DNA of 64,000 bases from positions 248,001 through 312,000 of the forward strand of contig NZ_SSOC01000001.1 of assembly GCF_004801295.1 (NCBI RefSeq). The letters run 5' to 3'. The notes under the pieces are model-generated. The model worked only from the letters and a program-made list of their open reading frames with translations. It had not been told where the DNA came from and ran no database searches. The stretch is from Pseudothauera nasutitermitis. Its GTDB lineage: Bacteria > Pseudomonadota > Gammaproteobacteria > Burkholderiales > Rhodocyclaceae. This document shows, one piece after another, positions 1-9,001 of the stretch. Within the stretch, counting starts at the first letter, position 1; each line of letters opens with the position of its first letter. Position numbers and translations under genes: made by a program.

Positions 1-2097
1 TGCCGGGTCGACGTCGTCGAGGTATTCGTTGCGGCCATAGGTGTAGCCGCCGCTGATCTGCCAGCCTTGCGCGAGTTCGCCATGCGCTTCGATCTCGACG
101 CCTTCGCTGCGTACCTTGCCGGCGGCGCGCGAGCAGTACCAGCCGCCGCACGCCATCGGTGAATCGTAGTCGGTGACGGCGCGGTTTTTCTGTTCGGCGC
201 GGTAGACCGCCAGCGAGGTGTTCAAGGCGCCGCCGAAGAGTTCGCCCTTGACGCCAAGTTCGTAGTGGGTGCCGGTCATCGGCTCCAGCATGCGCCGCTG
301 GGCGTCCGTGGCGCTCTGGGGGTTGAAGATCTCCGCGTAGCTGGCGTAGGCCGACCATTGCGGTGTCAGGGCATAGACCAGTCCGCCGTAGGGCGTGAAT
401 TCACCGCTCTCCTTCTTTGCCGAGGAGAACGTGTAGCCATCCACGCGGCTGATTCCCATGTCGTTGAATTCGTACCAGCTCGCCCGTCCGCCCAGCACCA
501 GGGTCGCGCGCTCGGTCAGGTGGCTGCGCAGCAGCGCGTACAACCCCTTTTGCGTGGTGTCCGCCTGCTGCTCCCAAATGTCCGAAGGCGTGTAGGCGGA
601 AAGGTGCGACGTGTCGTGATCCGGGTTGAAAACGTCGTAGGTCGTGTAATTCCAGTACTGGACATAGCCATCATCGCGTTTCTGTTTCGCGTAGTTGCCG
701 CCGATGACCACCTCGTGCGCCAGCCCCAAGGCCCGGAGTTTGCCGCTGAGATGGATGTCCAGCCCCTGGCTGGTCGCCGAGTCGTCGTAGGCATAGCCGA
801 CGCCGCTGACCGTGCTGCCGCCCACGGCGACGCGTCCATTCGCGTGCGACTCGACCGCATCGTAGTTTTCGCGGACGTAGGCCGCGGTGGCCTTCAGCTT
901 CCAGTGCTCGCTGAAACGATGCTCCAGATCGAGGAAGACCTGGGTTTCGCGCCGGTCGGCCTCATTCCAGCCTGCGGCGACATAGGCCGAGCGCGGCAGG
1001 CCCAGGTCTCGCCCATCGGCGTAGCGGGGCACACCGGGATTGAGTGCGCTGTTGCCTTTCAGCCGGGCATGCGCCACGCCCACGCCGATGGTGGTGTCCG
1101 GTGTGGCGTCTAAATCCAGCGCGGCGTAGACATTGAGGTTGCGGTCCCACACCGTGTCGAGGAAGGACTGCTTGTCTTCGTAATCGAGCACCGCGCGGCC
1201 GCGCAGCGTGCCTTCCCGGTTCAACGGACCGCCGACGTCCAGGCGAGTGCCGTAGTGGTCCCACGAGCCGACCCGGCCCTCGACGGTCAGGGCGGACTCG
1301 GCCAGGCCGCGCTTGCGCACCAGGTTGACCGCGCCGGCCGGGCTGCCTGCGCCTTCCAGCAGACCCTGTGCGCCGCGCAGCACTTCGACGCGGTCCAGGT
1401 GAACGGCGCTTGCCGCCAGTGCATTGCCCCAGTTGTGGTAGCGCGACAGGGGAATGCCGTCATATTGGATCGTCTCGGTCAGAAAACCGCGCGAATAGAT
1501 GTCGTTGCCGCCGTTGGGCCGCTTTCTCAGCGTGATGCCGGGCGTCTGTTCGAGCACCTCGGTGAGCGTGTCCAGCCCCTGGTCGTCCATCCGCTGCCGG
1601 GTGATCACGGTGACGGACTGGGGGATCTCCTTCAGCGACTGGGCGCCCTTGAACAGCGTCGAGCCGCGCGCGGCATAGCTGCCGCTGCCTTCGGTGGTGA
1701 CCTCGCGCAGTACGCCGGCGCTGACCGTCACCGGTACCAGGGTCGCTTCGCCCTGCCGCAGCGGCAGCTTGCGCAAGGTGTATTCGTTGCCGTCCTGGCT
1801 CACCGCCTCCAGGCCCGAGCCTTCCAGCAGCTTGTCCAGGGCGGTGGCCGGCGTATACGTGCCGTTGAGGGCCGGTGCCTGCTTGCCGGCCAGCAGGCTG
1901 CTGTCCACGCCGATCAGCAGGCCGGTCTTGGCGGCCAGTTCGGTCAGCGCCTTGTCCAGCGGCTGGGCGGAGATGGACAGGGGAAGCGGGGACGCCAGGG
2001 GGCTGCCGGTCTGTGCCCAGGCCGGCGCAGCCAGTCCCAGGCACAGGGCGATCAGCGACAGCCGCGCGGGCAGCCGGCCGTGATGAAGACGATGCAC
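1..2097 (-). CDS. TonB-dependent siderophore receptor with STN signalling domain (3' end beyond window)
   Basis: Outer-membrane ferric-siderophore transporter of the FecA/FpvA transducer class. A GTG start at 2097 is preceded by an AGGAG six bases upstream, and an in-frame TGA lies just above, so no longer start is possible. The order is signal peptide (ending near AAPAWAQ), STN domain (about residues 35-85), plug with the TonB-plug phrase KEIPQSVTVITRQRMDDQ, then barrel. The frame runs off the window edge after 699 codons. Comparison with the paralogue at 5429-7927 suggests about 115-120 C-terminal residues are missing here. The STN domain implies signalling through the FecR/FecI genes just upstream (2180-3641). 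The two receptors are close paralogues over their whole shared length. The siderophore cannot be read from the sequence. Confidence 0.93.
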   Translation of the reverse strand, partial: MHRLHHGRLPARLSLIALCLGLAAPAWAQTGSPLASPLPLSISAQPLDKALTELAAKTGLLIGVDSSLLAGKQAPALNGTYTPATALDKLLEGSGLEAVSQDGNEYTLRKLPLRQGEATLVPVTVSAGVLREVTTEGSGSYAARGSTLFKGAQSLKEIPQSVTVITRQRMDDQGLDTLTEVLEQTPGITLRKRPNGGNDIYSRGFLTETIQYDGIPLSRYHNWGNALAASAVHLDRVEVLRGAQGLLEGAGSPAGAVNLVRKRGLAESALTVEGRVGSWDHYGTRLDVGGPLNREGTLRGRAVLDYEDKQSFLDTVWDRNLNVYAALDLDATPDTTIGVGVAHARLKGNSALNPGVPRYADGRDLGLPRSAYVAAGWNEADRRETQVFLDLEHRFSEHWKLKATAAYVRENYDAVESHANGRVAVGGSTVSGVGYAYDDSATSQGLDIHLSGKLRALGLAHEVVIGGNYAKQKRDDGYVQYWNYTTYDVFNPDHDTSHLSAYTPSDIWEQQADTTQKGLYALLRSHLTERATLVLGGRASWYEFNDMGISRVDGYTFSSAKKESGEFTPYGGLVYALTPQWSAYASYAEIFNPQSATDAQRRMLEPMTGTHYELGVKGELFGGALNTSLAVYRAEQKNRAVTDYDSPMACGGWYCSRAAGKVRSEGVEIEAHGELAQGWQISGGYTYGRNEYLDDVDPA

Positions 2098-2179
2098 GAT
2101 GAACTCCTGATGGTTGATGAAAGCGGCTTCTCAACCTCCATGACTGGCGCCGGAAAAAATCGGGCAGTCCACCGTGAAA

Positions 2180-3127
2180 TTATTTTTGCGTCCGGGTTTC
2201 CTCCGGCGCCAGCCAGACCACGTACGGCGTGGCCTGTTCCACCGATACGGGCAGCGACCGGGCCAGGATGCGCAGCGCGGCATCGCTGTCCTGCAGCGGC
2301 AGCATGCCGGTGAAGCGCAATTCGGCCAGCGCGTCGGCCCGGCGCAGGGTCAGGATGCCGCGCCGGTGGCGCGCCAGTTCGGCAACGACCTCGGGCAGCG
2401 GCGTGGCGTTGAAGATCAGCTGGCCGTTCGCCCAGGCCGCGTCCGTGGCGGCGGGGGCCAGGGTCTCCGGCCTGCCCGGCGCTGCGCGCGTATAGCGCAC
2501 GGTTTGTCCGGCCTGCAGGACGACCGGCTGGTCCGGCCGGGCGCGGCTGGCCACCGCGACGGAGGATTCCAGCACGCTGACCGCCGTGTCGGCGGCCTGC
2601 TGATCGACGATGTAGCGCGTGCCCAGCGCCGTTGCCGTGCCGTCGCGGCCGACGACGCGGAAGCTGCGGCCCTGCGGATCCTTGGCCACGTCGGCCAGCA
2701 AGCGGCCGGCATGCAGATGCACCGAGCGCGTCTGCCCGTCGAAGCGGATATCGACGCTCGCGCCGCTGTCGAGCGTCAGGCGGCTGCCATCCTCCAGCGT
2801 CACCTGGCGCAGTTCACCCGGCGCCACGCGCACGTCGGCCAGCCAGGCCTGCAGCGGCAGCAGCCAGCACAGCACGAGCAGGGCAAGCAGGCCGGCCGCG
2901 GCGGTGGTTTTCCCGCCGCGTTTCGGTTTGGCGGGCTGGGCTGCGGCCTGCCACATCTGCTGCATCTGGCGGAAGATGCGCGCGTGCCGCTCGTCCTGCG
3001 CACACCACGCCCGGCAGGCCGCCTGCACGGCCTGGCGCTGGGCGTCGTCCAGTGCGTCATCGAGGCGTACGATCCACTCGGCGGCCTGTTCGCGGATCGC
3101 GGATTCGTTCAGCGCCGCGTCAGTCAT
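2180..3127 (-). CDS. FecR-family anti-sigma/signal-transducing membrane protein
   Basis: Transmits the periplasmic signal from the STN domain of the receptor to the FecI-type sigma factor. An N-terminal DUF4880-type anti-sigma region (AAEWIVRLDD) is followed by one transmembrane helix (around LLALLVLCWLLPL), then the periplasmic FecR domain with the family phrase ALGTRY and a C-terminal STN-like region. The chosen ATG at 3127 overlaps the 3' end of the sigma gene (stop at 3120), giving 315 residues; an ATG at 3145 would add six. The sigma-fecR-receptor order on one strand is the standard cell-surface signalling operon. Confidence 0.9.
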   Translation of the reverse strand: MTDAALNESAIREQAAEWIVRLDDALDDAQRQAVQAACRAWCAQDERHARIFRQMQQMWQAAAQPAKPKRGGKTTAAAGLLALLVLCWLLPLQAWLADVRVAPGELRQVTLEDGSRLTLDSGASVDIRFDGQTRSVHLHAGRLLADVAKDPQGRSFRVVGRDGTATALGTRYIVDQQAADTAVSVLESSVAVASRARPDQPVVLQAGQTVRYTRAAPGRPETLAPAATDAAWANGQLIFNATPLPEVVAELARHRRGILTLRRADALAELRFTGMLPLQDSDAALRILARSLPVSVEQATPYVVWLAPEETRTQK

Positions 3128-3641
3128 GGGTGTAGAGGCGGGCATGGCAATACGCCAGGGCTTTGCTCAGGTACTGCTTGACGCTGCTCTCGGACACGCC
3201 GAGCGCGGCGGCGATCTCCGCGTAGGACATGCCATCCACGCGCGCCATCAGAAAGGCCCGGTATGGCTTGTCGCCCAGTTCGCGGGCCAGGACGTGCAGG
3301 GTCTCGCCCAGCAGCTGGCGGGTCGCGGCCTGCTCCTCGGGGCTGGCGGCCAGCGCGTCTTCGGCCAGCACCGCCATGGTTTGCAGGCTCTCTTGTTCCA
3401 GCTTGCGCCGCCGGTATTGATCGATCATCAGGTGGCTGGCGATCACCAGCAGATAGGCGCGCGGCTCGCGCAGGGCCGGCAGATTGGCGGACGACAGCAG
3501 TTTGACGAAGGTGTCCTGCACCAGATCGGCGGCCTGGTGCAGGCAGCCGATCTTCTTGCGCAGCCAGCCCTGCAACCAGCCGCGATGGCTGGAATACAGT
3601 TCGCCGATCAACCGGGTTTGTTCTGTCGCTTTGTGCTGCAA
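3120..3641 (-). CDS. FecI-type ECF sigma factor (iron-starvation group)
   Basis: ECF sigma factor controlling the adjacent receptor. Region 2 carries the typical SSHRGWLQGWLRKKIGC and AADLVQDTFVKLL segments. Region 4 ends in an HTH (MSYAEIAAALGVSESSVKQY). The open frame extends upstream to an ATG at 3752, but that would place the coding start upstream of a Fur-like palindrome. A TTG at 3641 with GGAG six bases upstream gives 173 residues, the same size as E. coli FecI, so I chose it. The choice of start is inference; the family assignment is firm. Confidence 0.88.
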   Translation of the reverse strand: MQHKATEQTRLIGELYSSHRGWLQGWLRKKIGCLHQAADLVQDTFVKLLSSANLPALREPRAYLLVIASHLMIDQYRRRKLEQESLQTMAVLAEDALAASPEEQAATRQLLGETLHVLARELGDKPYRAFLMARVDGMSYAEIAAALGVSESSVKQYLSKALAYCHARLYTHD

Positions 3642-3713
3642 GGCAGGCTCCGTGCCGGGCAAGCCGGCCGTTCGACCCGTAACGCTCAGGTACGGAAAGG
3701 GGCAAGAGTTGTT

Positions 3714-3735
3714 GTGAGAATCATTCGCAAATGAT
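3714..3735. promoter_or_regulatory. Fur-box-like palindrome upstream of the sigma gene
   Basis: ATCATT-TGCG-AATGAT (minus strand) is a perfect inverted repeat with flanking GATTCTC, partly matching the Fur consensus GATAATGATAATCATTATC. Its position just before the TTG start of the FecI-type gene is what iron-repressed sigma genes show. Match is partial, so function is inferred. Confidence 0.5.
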
Positions 3736-3846
3736 AGCACCGTTGCCCGCACAGGCGGCTGGCTCGAGTCCCGGCTCTTTTGGCCGCTGGCATGCGTTCG
3801 GTCGATGTTCTAACATACAAACATTGGTGGTGCACAGGGGATAGAA

Positions 3847-4116
3847 ATGACCATCCACACTTTTTCAAGCCGTGAGTTCACCCGCGATGTCGGGGCTGCC
3901 AAGCGGGCGGCCGCTTCCGGGCCGGTATTCATCACGGACCGGGGGAAACCGCGCTACGTGCTGCAAACCATCGAGGACTACTACGCGCAGCAGGCGGAAG
4001 GCGGGCAATCCCTGCTGGCGTTGATGGATGCCATTCCGGGCGGGGAGGGGGTCGATTTCGAGGTGCCGCGTGTTCCGGTCGCCGCGCGTCCCGTCGATTT
4101 CGACGCGGCGCAATAG
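3847..4116 (+). CDS. Phd/YefM-type antitoxin
   Basis: An 89-residue protein beginning with the Phd/YefM pattern: short beta strand, SSREFTRDVGAAKRAAASG, then VFITDRGKPRYVL. It ends two bases before the PIN toxin gene, as expected for a co-transcribed antitoxin-toxin pair. The N-terminal half should bind DNA and autorepress; the acidic, proline-rich C-terminus (VDFEVPRVPV) should wrap the toxin. A second, unrelated-in-sequence pair of the same kind follows at 4655-5311. Confidence 0.88.
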   Translation: MTIHTFSSREFTRDVGAAKRAAASGPVFITDRGKPRYVLQTIEDYYAQQAEGGQSLLALMDAIPGGEGVDFEVPRVPVAARPVDFDAAQ

Positions 4117-4118
4117 CG

Positions 4119-4538
4119 ATGTTCATCCTCGATACCAACGTGCTTTCCGAACTGCGCGCGGGTAAACGCAATCAGTCCTCTGCCGTCAGGGAGTGGGCGG
4201 CGCAGGTCAGGCCCGAGCAGATGTTTCTGACCAGCATCAGTGTCTTTGAAATCGAGGCGGGCATCCGGCGCCTTGAACGGCTGACCCCGCCCCAGGGCGA
4301 GATGATCCGCCATTGGTTCGATACCGTACGTGGTCATTTTTCCGGTCGGGTGCTGCCGTTCTCGGAACAGGCCGCCTTGATCTGCGCCAGACTGCATATT
4401 CCCGACCCCATGGCCATGAACGACTCCATGATCGCGGCCATCGCGCTGGAACATGGCTTTACCGTGGTGACCAGGAATACCAGGGATTTCGAGAACAGTG
4501 GGGTTGGGCTGATCGATCCGTGGGCGTATGGAGCGTAG
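4119..4538 (+). CDS. PIN-domain ribonuclease toxin (VapC-like)
   Basis: A 139-residue PIN nuclease, a predicted Mg-dependent RNase toxin neutralised by the product of 3847-4116. Conserved acidic residues are visible: D5 (FILDTNVLSE), E44 (FEIEAG), D102 (MNDSMIAA) and D123 near TRNTRDF. All catalytic positions are present, so the toxin appears intact. The likely targets (tRNA or rRNA) cannot be told from sequence. Confidence 0.9.
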   Translation: MFILDTNVLSELRAGKRNQSSAVREWAAQVRPEQMFLTSISVFEIEAGIRRLERLTPPQGEMIRHWFDTVRGHFSGRVLPFSEQAALICARLHIPDPMAMNDSMIAAIALEHGFTVVTRNTRDFENSGVGLIDPWAYGA

Positions 4539-4654
4539 TGCAGTGCAATAGGACTTGCCACGGGCTGCAACTGAAGGATTGGCGGGCGGGAGTGGACATC
4601 GGGAAAGGAGTGGACTAAGTTTGGTCAAGTCAACCGTGTCGGGGTAAGAGATCC

Positions 4655-4897
4655 ATGCAATCGATCAACATCCACGAAGCAAAAACGCATTTGTCGCGCT
4701 TTGTCGACCTTGCCGCGGCAGGCGAAGAGATCATCATCGCCCGCGCCGGAAAGCCGGTGGCACGCCTCGTCGCACTGGAAACATCACAGCCGGTGCCGCG
4801 CAGGCTCGGGCTGGGCAAGGGCCGTTTCACCCTGCCTGAAAATTTCGATGCCCTGGCTGCGGATGAAATCCGCGCCATGTTCGAAGGTGCTGGCTGA
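4655..4897 (+). CDS. Phd-family antitoxin
   Basis: An 80-residue antitoxin with the classic Phd/YefM start (INIHEAKTHLSRFVDLAAAG) and the strand IIIARAGKPVARLV. The stop codon directly abuts the ATG of the PIN toxin at 4898, indicating translational coupling. It has little resemblance to the antitoxin at 3847, so the two modules are probably independent acquisitions rather than a duplication. Confidence 0.9.
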   Translation: MQSINIHEAKTHLSRFVDLAAAGEEIIIARAGKPVARLVALETSQPVPRRLGLGKGRFTLPENFDALAADEIRAMFEGAG

Positions 4898-5311
4898 ATG
4901 GAAAAAGCGTCGGCAAGCAGCACCGTGTTGCTGGACACCAATATCCTGCTTGCGGCATTGATCGACCCCGAGCGTTTGCCGGCTGCGGTGCGCAGCGAAC
5001 TGGAAAATCCGGATAACGTCATTCTGTTCAGTGCCGCCAGCATCTGGGAAGTCGCCATCAAGCGTTCGCTCCTGCGCGACGACTTCGACTTCGAACCCGA
5101 AGATATCGAGCCCCTTGCCCTGCAGACCGGCTTTGCCGAGCTTCCCGTCCTGGCGGCGCATTGCCGGCATGTCCGGCATCTGCCCTGGCACCATCGTGAC
5201 CCTTTCGACCGCCTGCTGATCGCCCAGGCGCAGTCCCTGCCGGCCCATCTGTTGACCACGGATGCTGCCCTGGAAAGCTACTCCGTGCTGGTCCGGCGGG
5301 TGATCGTCTGA
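4898..5311 (+). CDS. PIN-domain toxin
   Basis: A 137-residue PIN nuclease, toxin of the second module. Active-site acids are visible: D13 (LLDTNILLAAL), E51 (SIWEVAIK), D101/D104 (HRDPFDRLLIAQA) and D122 (TTDAAL). The WEVAIK and HRDPFDR phrases place it with the PIN subgroup usually paired with Phd-type antitoxins. It starts immediately after the antitoxin stop. Confidence 0.9.
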   Translation: MEKASASSTVLLDTNILLAALIDPERLPAAVRSELENPDNVILFSAASIWEVAIKRSLLRDDFDFEPEDIEPLALQTGFAELPVLAAHCRHVRHLPWHHRDPFDRLLIAQAQSLPAHLLTTDAALESYSVLVRRVIV

Positions 5312-5360
5312 CTGCCGGGGATGAAGCCCTGCCCGGTACGGCGGAGCGTGAAAACAATGC

Positions 5361-5396
5361 GGCGGCACCCGCAAGCGGGTGCCGCCGTGGTTGATG
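5361..5396 (-). terminator. Rho-independent-type hairpin after the second receptor gene
   Basis: GGCGGCACCCGC-AA-GCGGGTGCCGCC is a perfect 12-bp stem. Read on the minus strand it is followed by CATTGTTTTC, and it sits about 45 bases after the receptor stop at 5429. It may also end the PIN-toxin transcript from the other side. Confidence 0.75.
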
Positions 5397-5428
5397 CGTG
5401 CAGCGCCGGGGCGCGCCCGGTAGCGGCG

Positions 5429-7927
5429 TCAGAAGCTGCCGCGCACGGTCAGCGTGAAGTTGCGCGGGGCGCCGACGTAGCTGCCGTAATACCAGTAATT
5501 GTCGATGAAGGCGTAGTAGCGTTTGTCGAACAGGTTCTCGATGTTCAGGGCAGCGGACCAGCGTTTGTCGATCTGGTAAGCCACCCTGGCGTTCCAGACG
5601 GAATACCCGCCCTGCAGCGGATTGCGGATGCTCGTCGGACTGTTGGTTTCCTGGGCGCTCTGGTACTGGACGCCAGCGCCAACGCGCCATGGGTTCAGCC
5701 CCCCCGGCAGACGCCAATCCGACCACAGGCGCAGGATATGCTTCGGGGTGTTGTAGTCGAAGCGTGTGCCGATCAAAGCCGCATTGTTGTCCTGTAGAAA
5801 CTTGTTGCGGTTGTAGGTGTAGCCGCCGCTGATCTGCCAGTTCGAGCTCAATTGACCGTGGGCCTCCAGCTCCCAGCCTTCGCTGCGGACTTCACCGGCA
5901 GCACGGGAGCAGGCGCTCGTACCCGCAGAGCCGCAGACCATCGGCGCGCTGGTATCGGTGACCGCCCGGTTCTTCTGATCGATGCGGAAATGGGCGAGGG
6001 AGACGTTCAACGCGCCATCGAACAGCTCCCCCTTGACGCCTGCTTCGTAGTTGCTGCCCACGATGGGTTGCAGTACCTGGCGCTGGGCGTTCGTGGCGGT
6101 CTGGGGCTGGAAGATGTCGGCGTAGCTGGCATAGGCCGACCATTGGGGGGTGAGCGCGAAGACGAGGCCGGCGAACGGGGTGGTCTCACCACGCTCCCGC
6201 ATCTTGCTGGCACTGCTCCAGGTGGTGGTCTGGGTGTTGTCACGGTAGTCATACCAACTGCTCCGGGCGCCAAGCGCCAAGGTCAGCCGGTCGGTGAGGT
6301 GGCTGCGCAGCACGCCATACAAGCCTTTCTGGCGGGTGCGGGAGTCACTGGCAAGTTGGCTGGTCGGTGAGGTGCTGCCCAGTCTGGGGGCGTCGTGATC
6401 CGGGTTGAATACGTCATAGCTCATGTAATTGAAATATTGAACATAGCGGTTGTCGGTGTCCACATTGGAGAAATTTCCGCCGACGACGATTTCGTGCTCG
6501 ATTCCCAGGCCATTGAACCTGCCGGAGAGATTGGCATCCAGCCCCTGGCTGGTGGTCTGGTAAGCGTAGGCATAGCCCGAGCCGGCCACGGTCGTGCCGC
6601 CCACCGGGACTCGCCCGTTCGCATAGGAAACAAGCGCGTCCCAGTCTTCGATCATGTAGTTGCCGCTGACCTTCAGTGTCCAGTCGGCATTGAGGCGATG
6701 CTCCAGGTCGAGGAACAGTTGGTTCTTGCGGTGGTTGTTGTCGTTCCAGTCAGCGCCGATGTTGGTCGAGCGGGAAATGTCGAGTGGTTCGCCATTCGCA
6801 TAGCGCGGAACGCCGTGGTGAAGCGCCGCGTTGCCGTCGACCCGTGAATGGATGAGGCCGAGGCCAAGCGTCGTGTCCGGCGTGAGGTCGAAATCCAGTG
6901 CGCCGTAGAGGTTCAGGTTGCGGTCGGTGATGGCGTCGAGGAAGGATTTCTTGTCCTCGAAATCGATCACCGCGCGGGCGCGCAGCCTGCCTTGTTCGTC
7001 GATCGAACCGCCCGCGTCCAGGCGCGTGCCATAGTTGTCCCAGGAGCCGAGCCGCCCTTCGACATTGAACGCCGTTTCCGCCAGCCCCCGTTTTCGTACC
7101 AGATTGACGGCGCCGCCGGGATTTCCCGCACCTTCCAGGAGACCTTGCGCGCCGCGCAGGACTTCGACCCGGTCCAGCCAGGTGGTGGAGGCGATGGATG
7201 AATTCCCCGAGGATACGCCGCGTGTCACCGGTACGCCGTCGTATTGCAGATTGGGGGCGATGAAGCCGCGTGAATAGATGTCGTGCCCTCCGGCGGGACG
7301 CTTGACGATGGTGATGCCGGTGGTGTTTTCGAGCAGATCGGTCAGGGTGTCCAGCCTCTGATCGTCCATCCGCTGCCGGGTGATGACGGTGACCGACTGG
7401 GGAATTTCCTTCAGCGACTGGGTACCCTTGAACAGGGTGGTACCACGTGCGGCGTAGGAACCGGTGCCTTCGCTGGTGGCGTCGCGCAGCGCGCCGGCCT
7501 TGACCGTCACCGGCGCCAGCGTGGCGTCGCGCTGGGCGGGCAGCAAGCGCAGCGTATATCCGCCGTTGGCCTGGGGTACGGCCTCCAGGCCGCTGCCGGC
7601 GAGCAGGCGGGCGAGTGCGTCGGGGATGGCGTGGGCGCCGCCGAGGCCGGGGCTGCTGCGCCCGGCGGTGAGTTCAGGTGGGTAGCTGAGCAGCACGCCG
7701 GAGCGCTGGCCGAAGCGGGCGAGCGCCGCATCCAGCGGCCCGGCGGGGATGTCGTAGGCTTGCACGGCGGCGGCCGGTTCGGCGGCCTGTGCCGTGGCGA
7801 GGCCGATGGCCGGCAGCGTGGCGGCAAGGCCGAGGGCGAGCAGGGCGGCCTGCACGGCGACTGCGCCGGCCGTGCGGCGCGGGAGAACGGCGGGTTGGCG
7901 GTGGCGGGGTGCGCGGGCGGGTTTCAT
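5429..7927 (-). CDS. TonB-dependent siderophore receptor with STN domain
   Basis: An 832-residue outer-membrane receptor. ATG 7927 has a GAGGA Shine-Dalgarno about 10 bases upstream and begins MKPARAPRHR; a longer in-frame ATG at 7972 lacks one. The order is signal peptide, STN domain (YDIPAGPLDAALARFGQRSG), plug (LKEIPQSVTVITRQRMDDQ), and a 22-strand-type barrel ending in the canonical aromatic terminus (TLTVRGSF). It shares long near-identical stretches with the receptor at 1-2097 (for example LDRVEVLRGAQGLLEGAG), so one arose by duplication. It is presumably induced by the FecI/FecR pair immediately upstream at 8024-9495. Confidence 0.95.
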   Translation of the reverse strand: MKPARAPRHRQPAVLPRRTAGAVAVQAALLALGLAATLPAIGLATAQAAEPAAAVQAYDIPAGPLDAALARFGQRSGVLLSYPPELTAGRSSPGLGGAHAIPDALARLLAGSGLEAVPQANGGYTLRLLPAQRDATLAPVTVKAGALRDATSEGTGSYAARGTTLFKGTQSLKEIPQSVTVITRQRMDDQRLDTLTDLLENTTGITIVKRPAGGHDIYSRGFIAPNLQYDGVPVTRGVSSGNSSIASTTWLDRVEVLRGAQGLLEGAGNPGGAVNLVRKRGLAETAFNVEGRLGSWDNYGTRLDAGGSIDEQGRLRARAVIDFEDKKSFLDAITDRNLNLYGALDFDLTPDTTLGLGLIHSRVDGNAALHHGVPRYANGEPLDISRSTNIGADWNDNNHRKNQLFLDLEHRLNADWTLKVSGNYMIEDWDALVSYANGRVPVGGTTVAGSGYAYAYQTTSQGLDANLSGRFNGLGIEHEIVVGGNFSNVDTDNRYVQYFNYMSYDVFNPDHDAPRLGSTSPTSQLASDSRTRQKGLYGVLRSHLTDRLTLALGARSSWYDYRDNTQTTTWSSASKMRERGETTPFAGLVFALTPQWSAYASYADIFQPQTATNAQRQVLQPIVGSNYEAGVKGELFDGALNVSLAHFRIDQKNRAVTDTSAPMVCGSAGTSACSRAAGEVRSEGWELEAHGQLSSNWQISGGYTYNRNKFLQDNNAALIGTRFDYNTPKHILRLWSDWRLPGGLNPWRVGAGVQYQSAQETNSPTSIRNPLQGGYSVWNARVAYQIDKRWSAALNIENLFDKRYYAFIDNYWYYGSYVGAPRNFTLTVRGSF

Positions 7928-8023
7928 CGTCAAGGGGTCCTCGTGGACGGTGGTTGTCACCGTCTGTCGCACGAGAAACGGAAACGGCTCAGGCGCGGTG
8001 AAATTCGTCGCGCCCGGCTTGCT

Positions 8024-9001
8024 TCATGCAGCCCGTGGCCGCAGCGCCGCCCAATAGCGGGTGCGGCGGACGACGGTCACCGGCAGGGTGTTGGCGAGCG
8101 CGTCAAGGGCACGGTCGGTGTCGGCGAGCGGGAAGGAGCCGGAAACCCGCAGTGCGGCGATCTGCGGATCGCAGAGCAGCCAGCCGGGGCGGTAGCGCCC
8201 CAGTTCGTCGACGAAGTCGTCCAGCCGCATGGCGGTGACGATGAGCATGCCCTGCCGCCAGGCGGCATCGCGTTCGTCGACCGGGCCCGGCTGGCTGGCA
8301 CCCTGCGCCCGCAGATAGGCCTGTTCGCCTGCGCCGAGCACGAGGGCGGGGCTCTCCTGACGGCTGGGCGTCAGCGCCACCGACCCCTCGAACACCGCGA
8401 TGTGGCTGGCGTCTGCGTTCTGCCGCACGGTGAAGCGCGTGCCCAGGGCCTGGGCGCTGCCGTGGGCGGTATCCACGAAGAACGGGCGGCGCAGGCCGCC
8501 GTCCGGCGCGGTGTCGATGTGGATGCGGCCGGCGCGCAGGTGCAGGCGGCGTTCGTGGTCGTCGAAGCGCACGTCGAGCGCGGTGTCGGTGTCGAGGGTG
8601 ACGCGGGTGCCGTCGGCGAGGACGATGTCGCGCCGTTCGCCGGTGCCGGTGCGGTGGTCGGCCAGCAGTTGCGTGGTGGCGTCCTGGCGTTGCAGCGCCC
8701 AGGCGGCGCTGCCGGCGAACACGAGCACGGCGAGCGTCTTGATGGCCTTGCGGCGCGAGACGGTAGCGCGCGCGGTGCTCAGCGCGGCGTGGGCAAGCGT
8801 GGGGGGCAGGCCGCTGGCGTGCAGGCGGCCGTGCGCGCTGGCGATGATCTGCCAGGCCTGTTCATGTTCGGGCCGGGCGCTGCGCCAGCGCCGGCAGGCG
8901 GCGCGCATGTCGTCGGTGACCGGGTCGGATTGCAGTTCTACCCACCAGGTCATCGCGGCTTCGGCGACTTCCGGGGAGATGCCGTGGGCGCCTGGATTCA
9001 T
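8024..9001 (-). CDS. FecR-family anti-sigma/signal-transducing protein
   Basis: A 325-residue protein. The start ATG at 9001 overlaps the sigma stop in an ATGA arrangement, which fixes the start even though the frame stays open further upstream. The N-terminal anti-sigma region (AAMTWWVELQSD...ARPEHEQAWQ) is followed by a single transmembrane helix (LAVLVFAGSAAWAL), the FecR domain (HRTGTGERRDIVLADGTRVT, ALGTRFTV) and a C-terminal STN-like part (FVDELGRYRPGWL). It relays the signal from the receptor encoded downstream. Confidence 0.93.
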   Translation of the reverse strand: MNPGAHGISPEVAEAAMTWWVELQSDPVTDDMRAACRRWRSARPEHEQAWQIIASAHGRLHASGLPPTLAHAALSTARATVSRRKAIKTLAVLVFAGSAAWALQRQDATTQLLADHRTGTGERRDIVLADGTRVTLDTDTALDVRFDDHERRLHLRAGRIHIDTAPDGGLRRPFFVDTAHGSAQALGTRFTVRQNADASHIAVFEGSVALTPSRQESPALVLGAGEQAYLRAQGASQPGPVDERDAAWRQGMLIVTAMRLDDFVDELGRYRPGWLLCDPQIAALRVSGSFPLADTDRALDALANTLPVTVVRRTRYWAALRPRAA

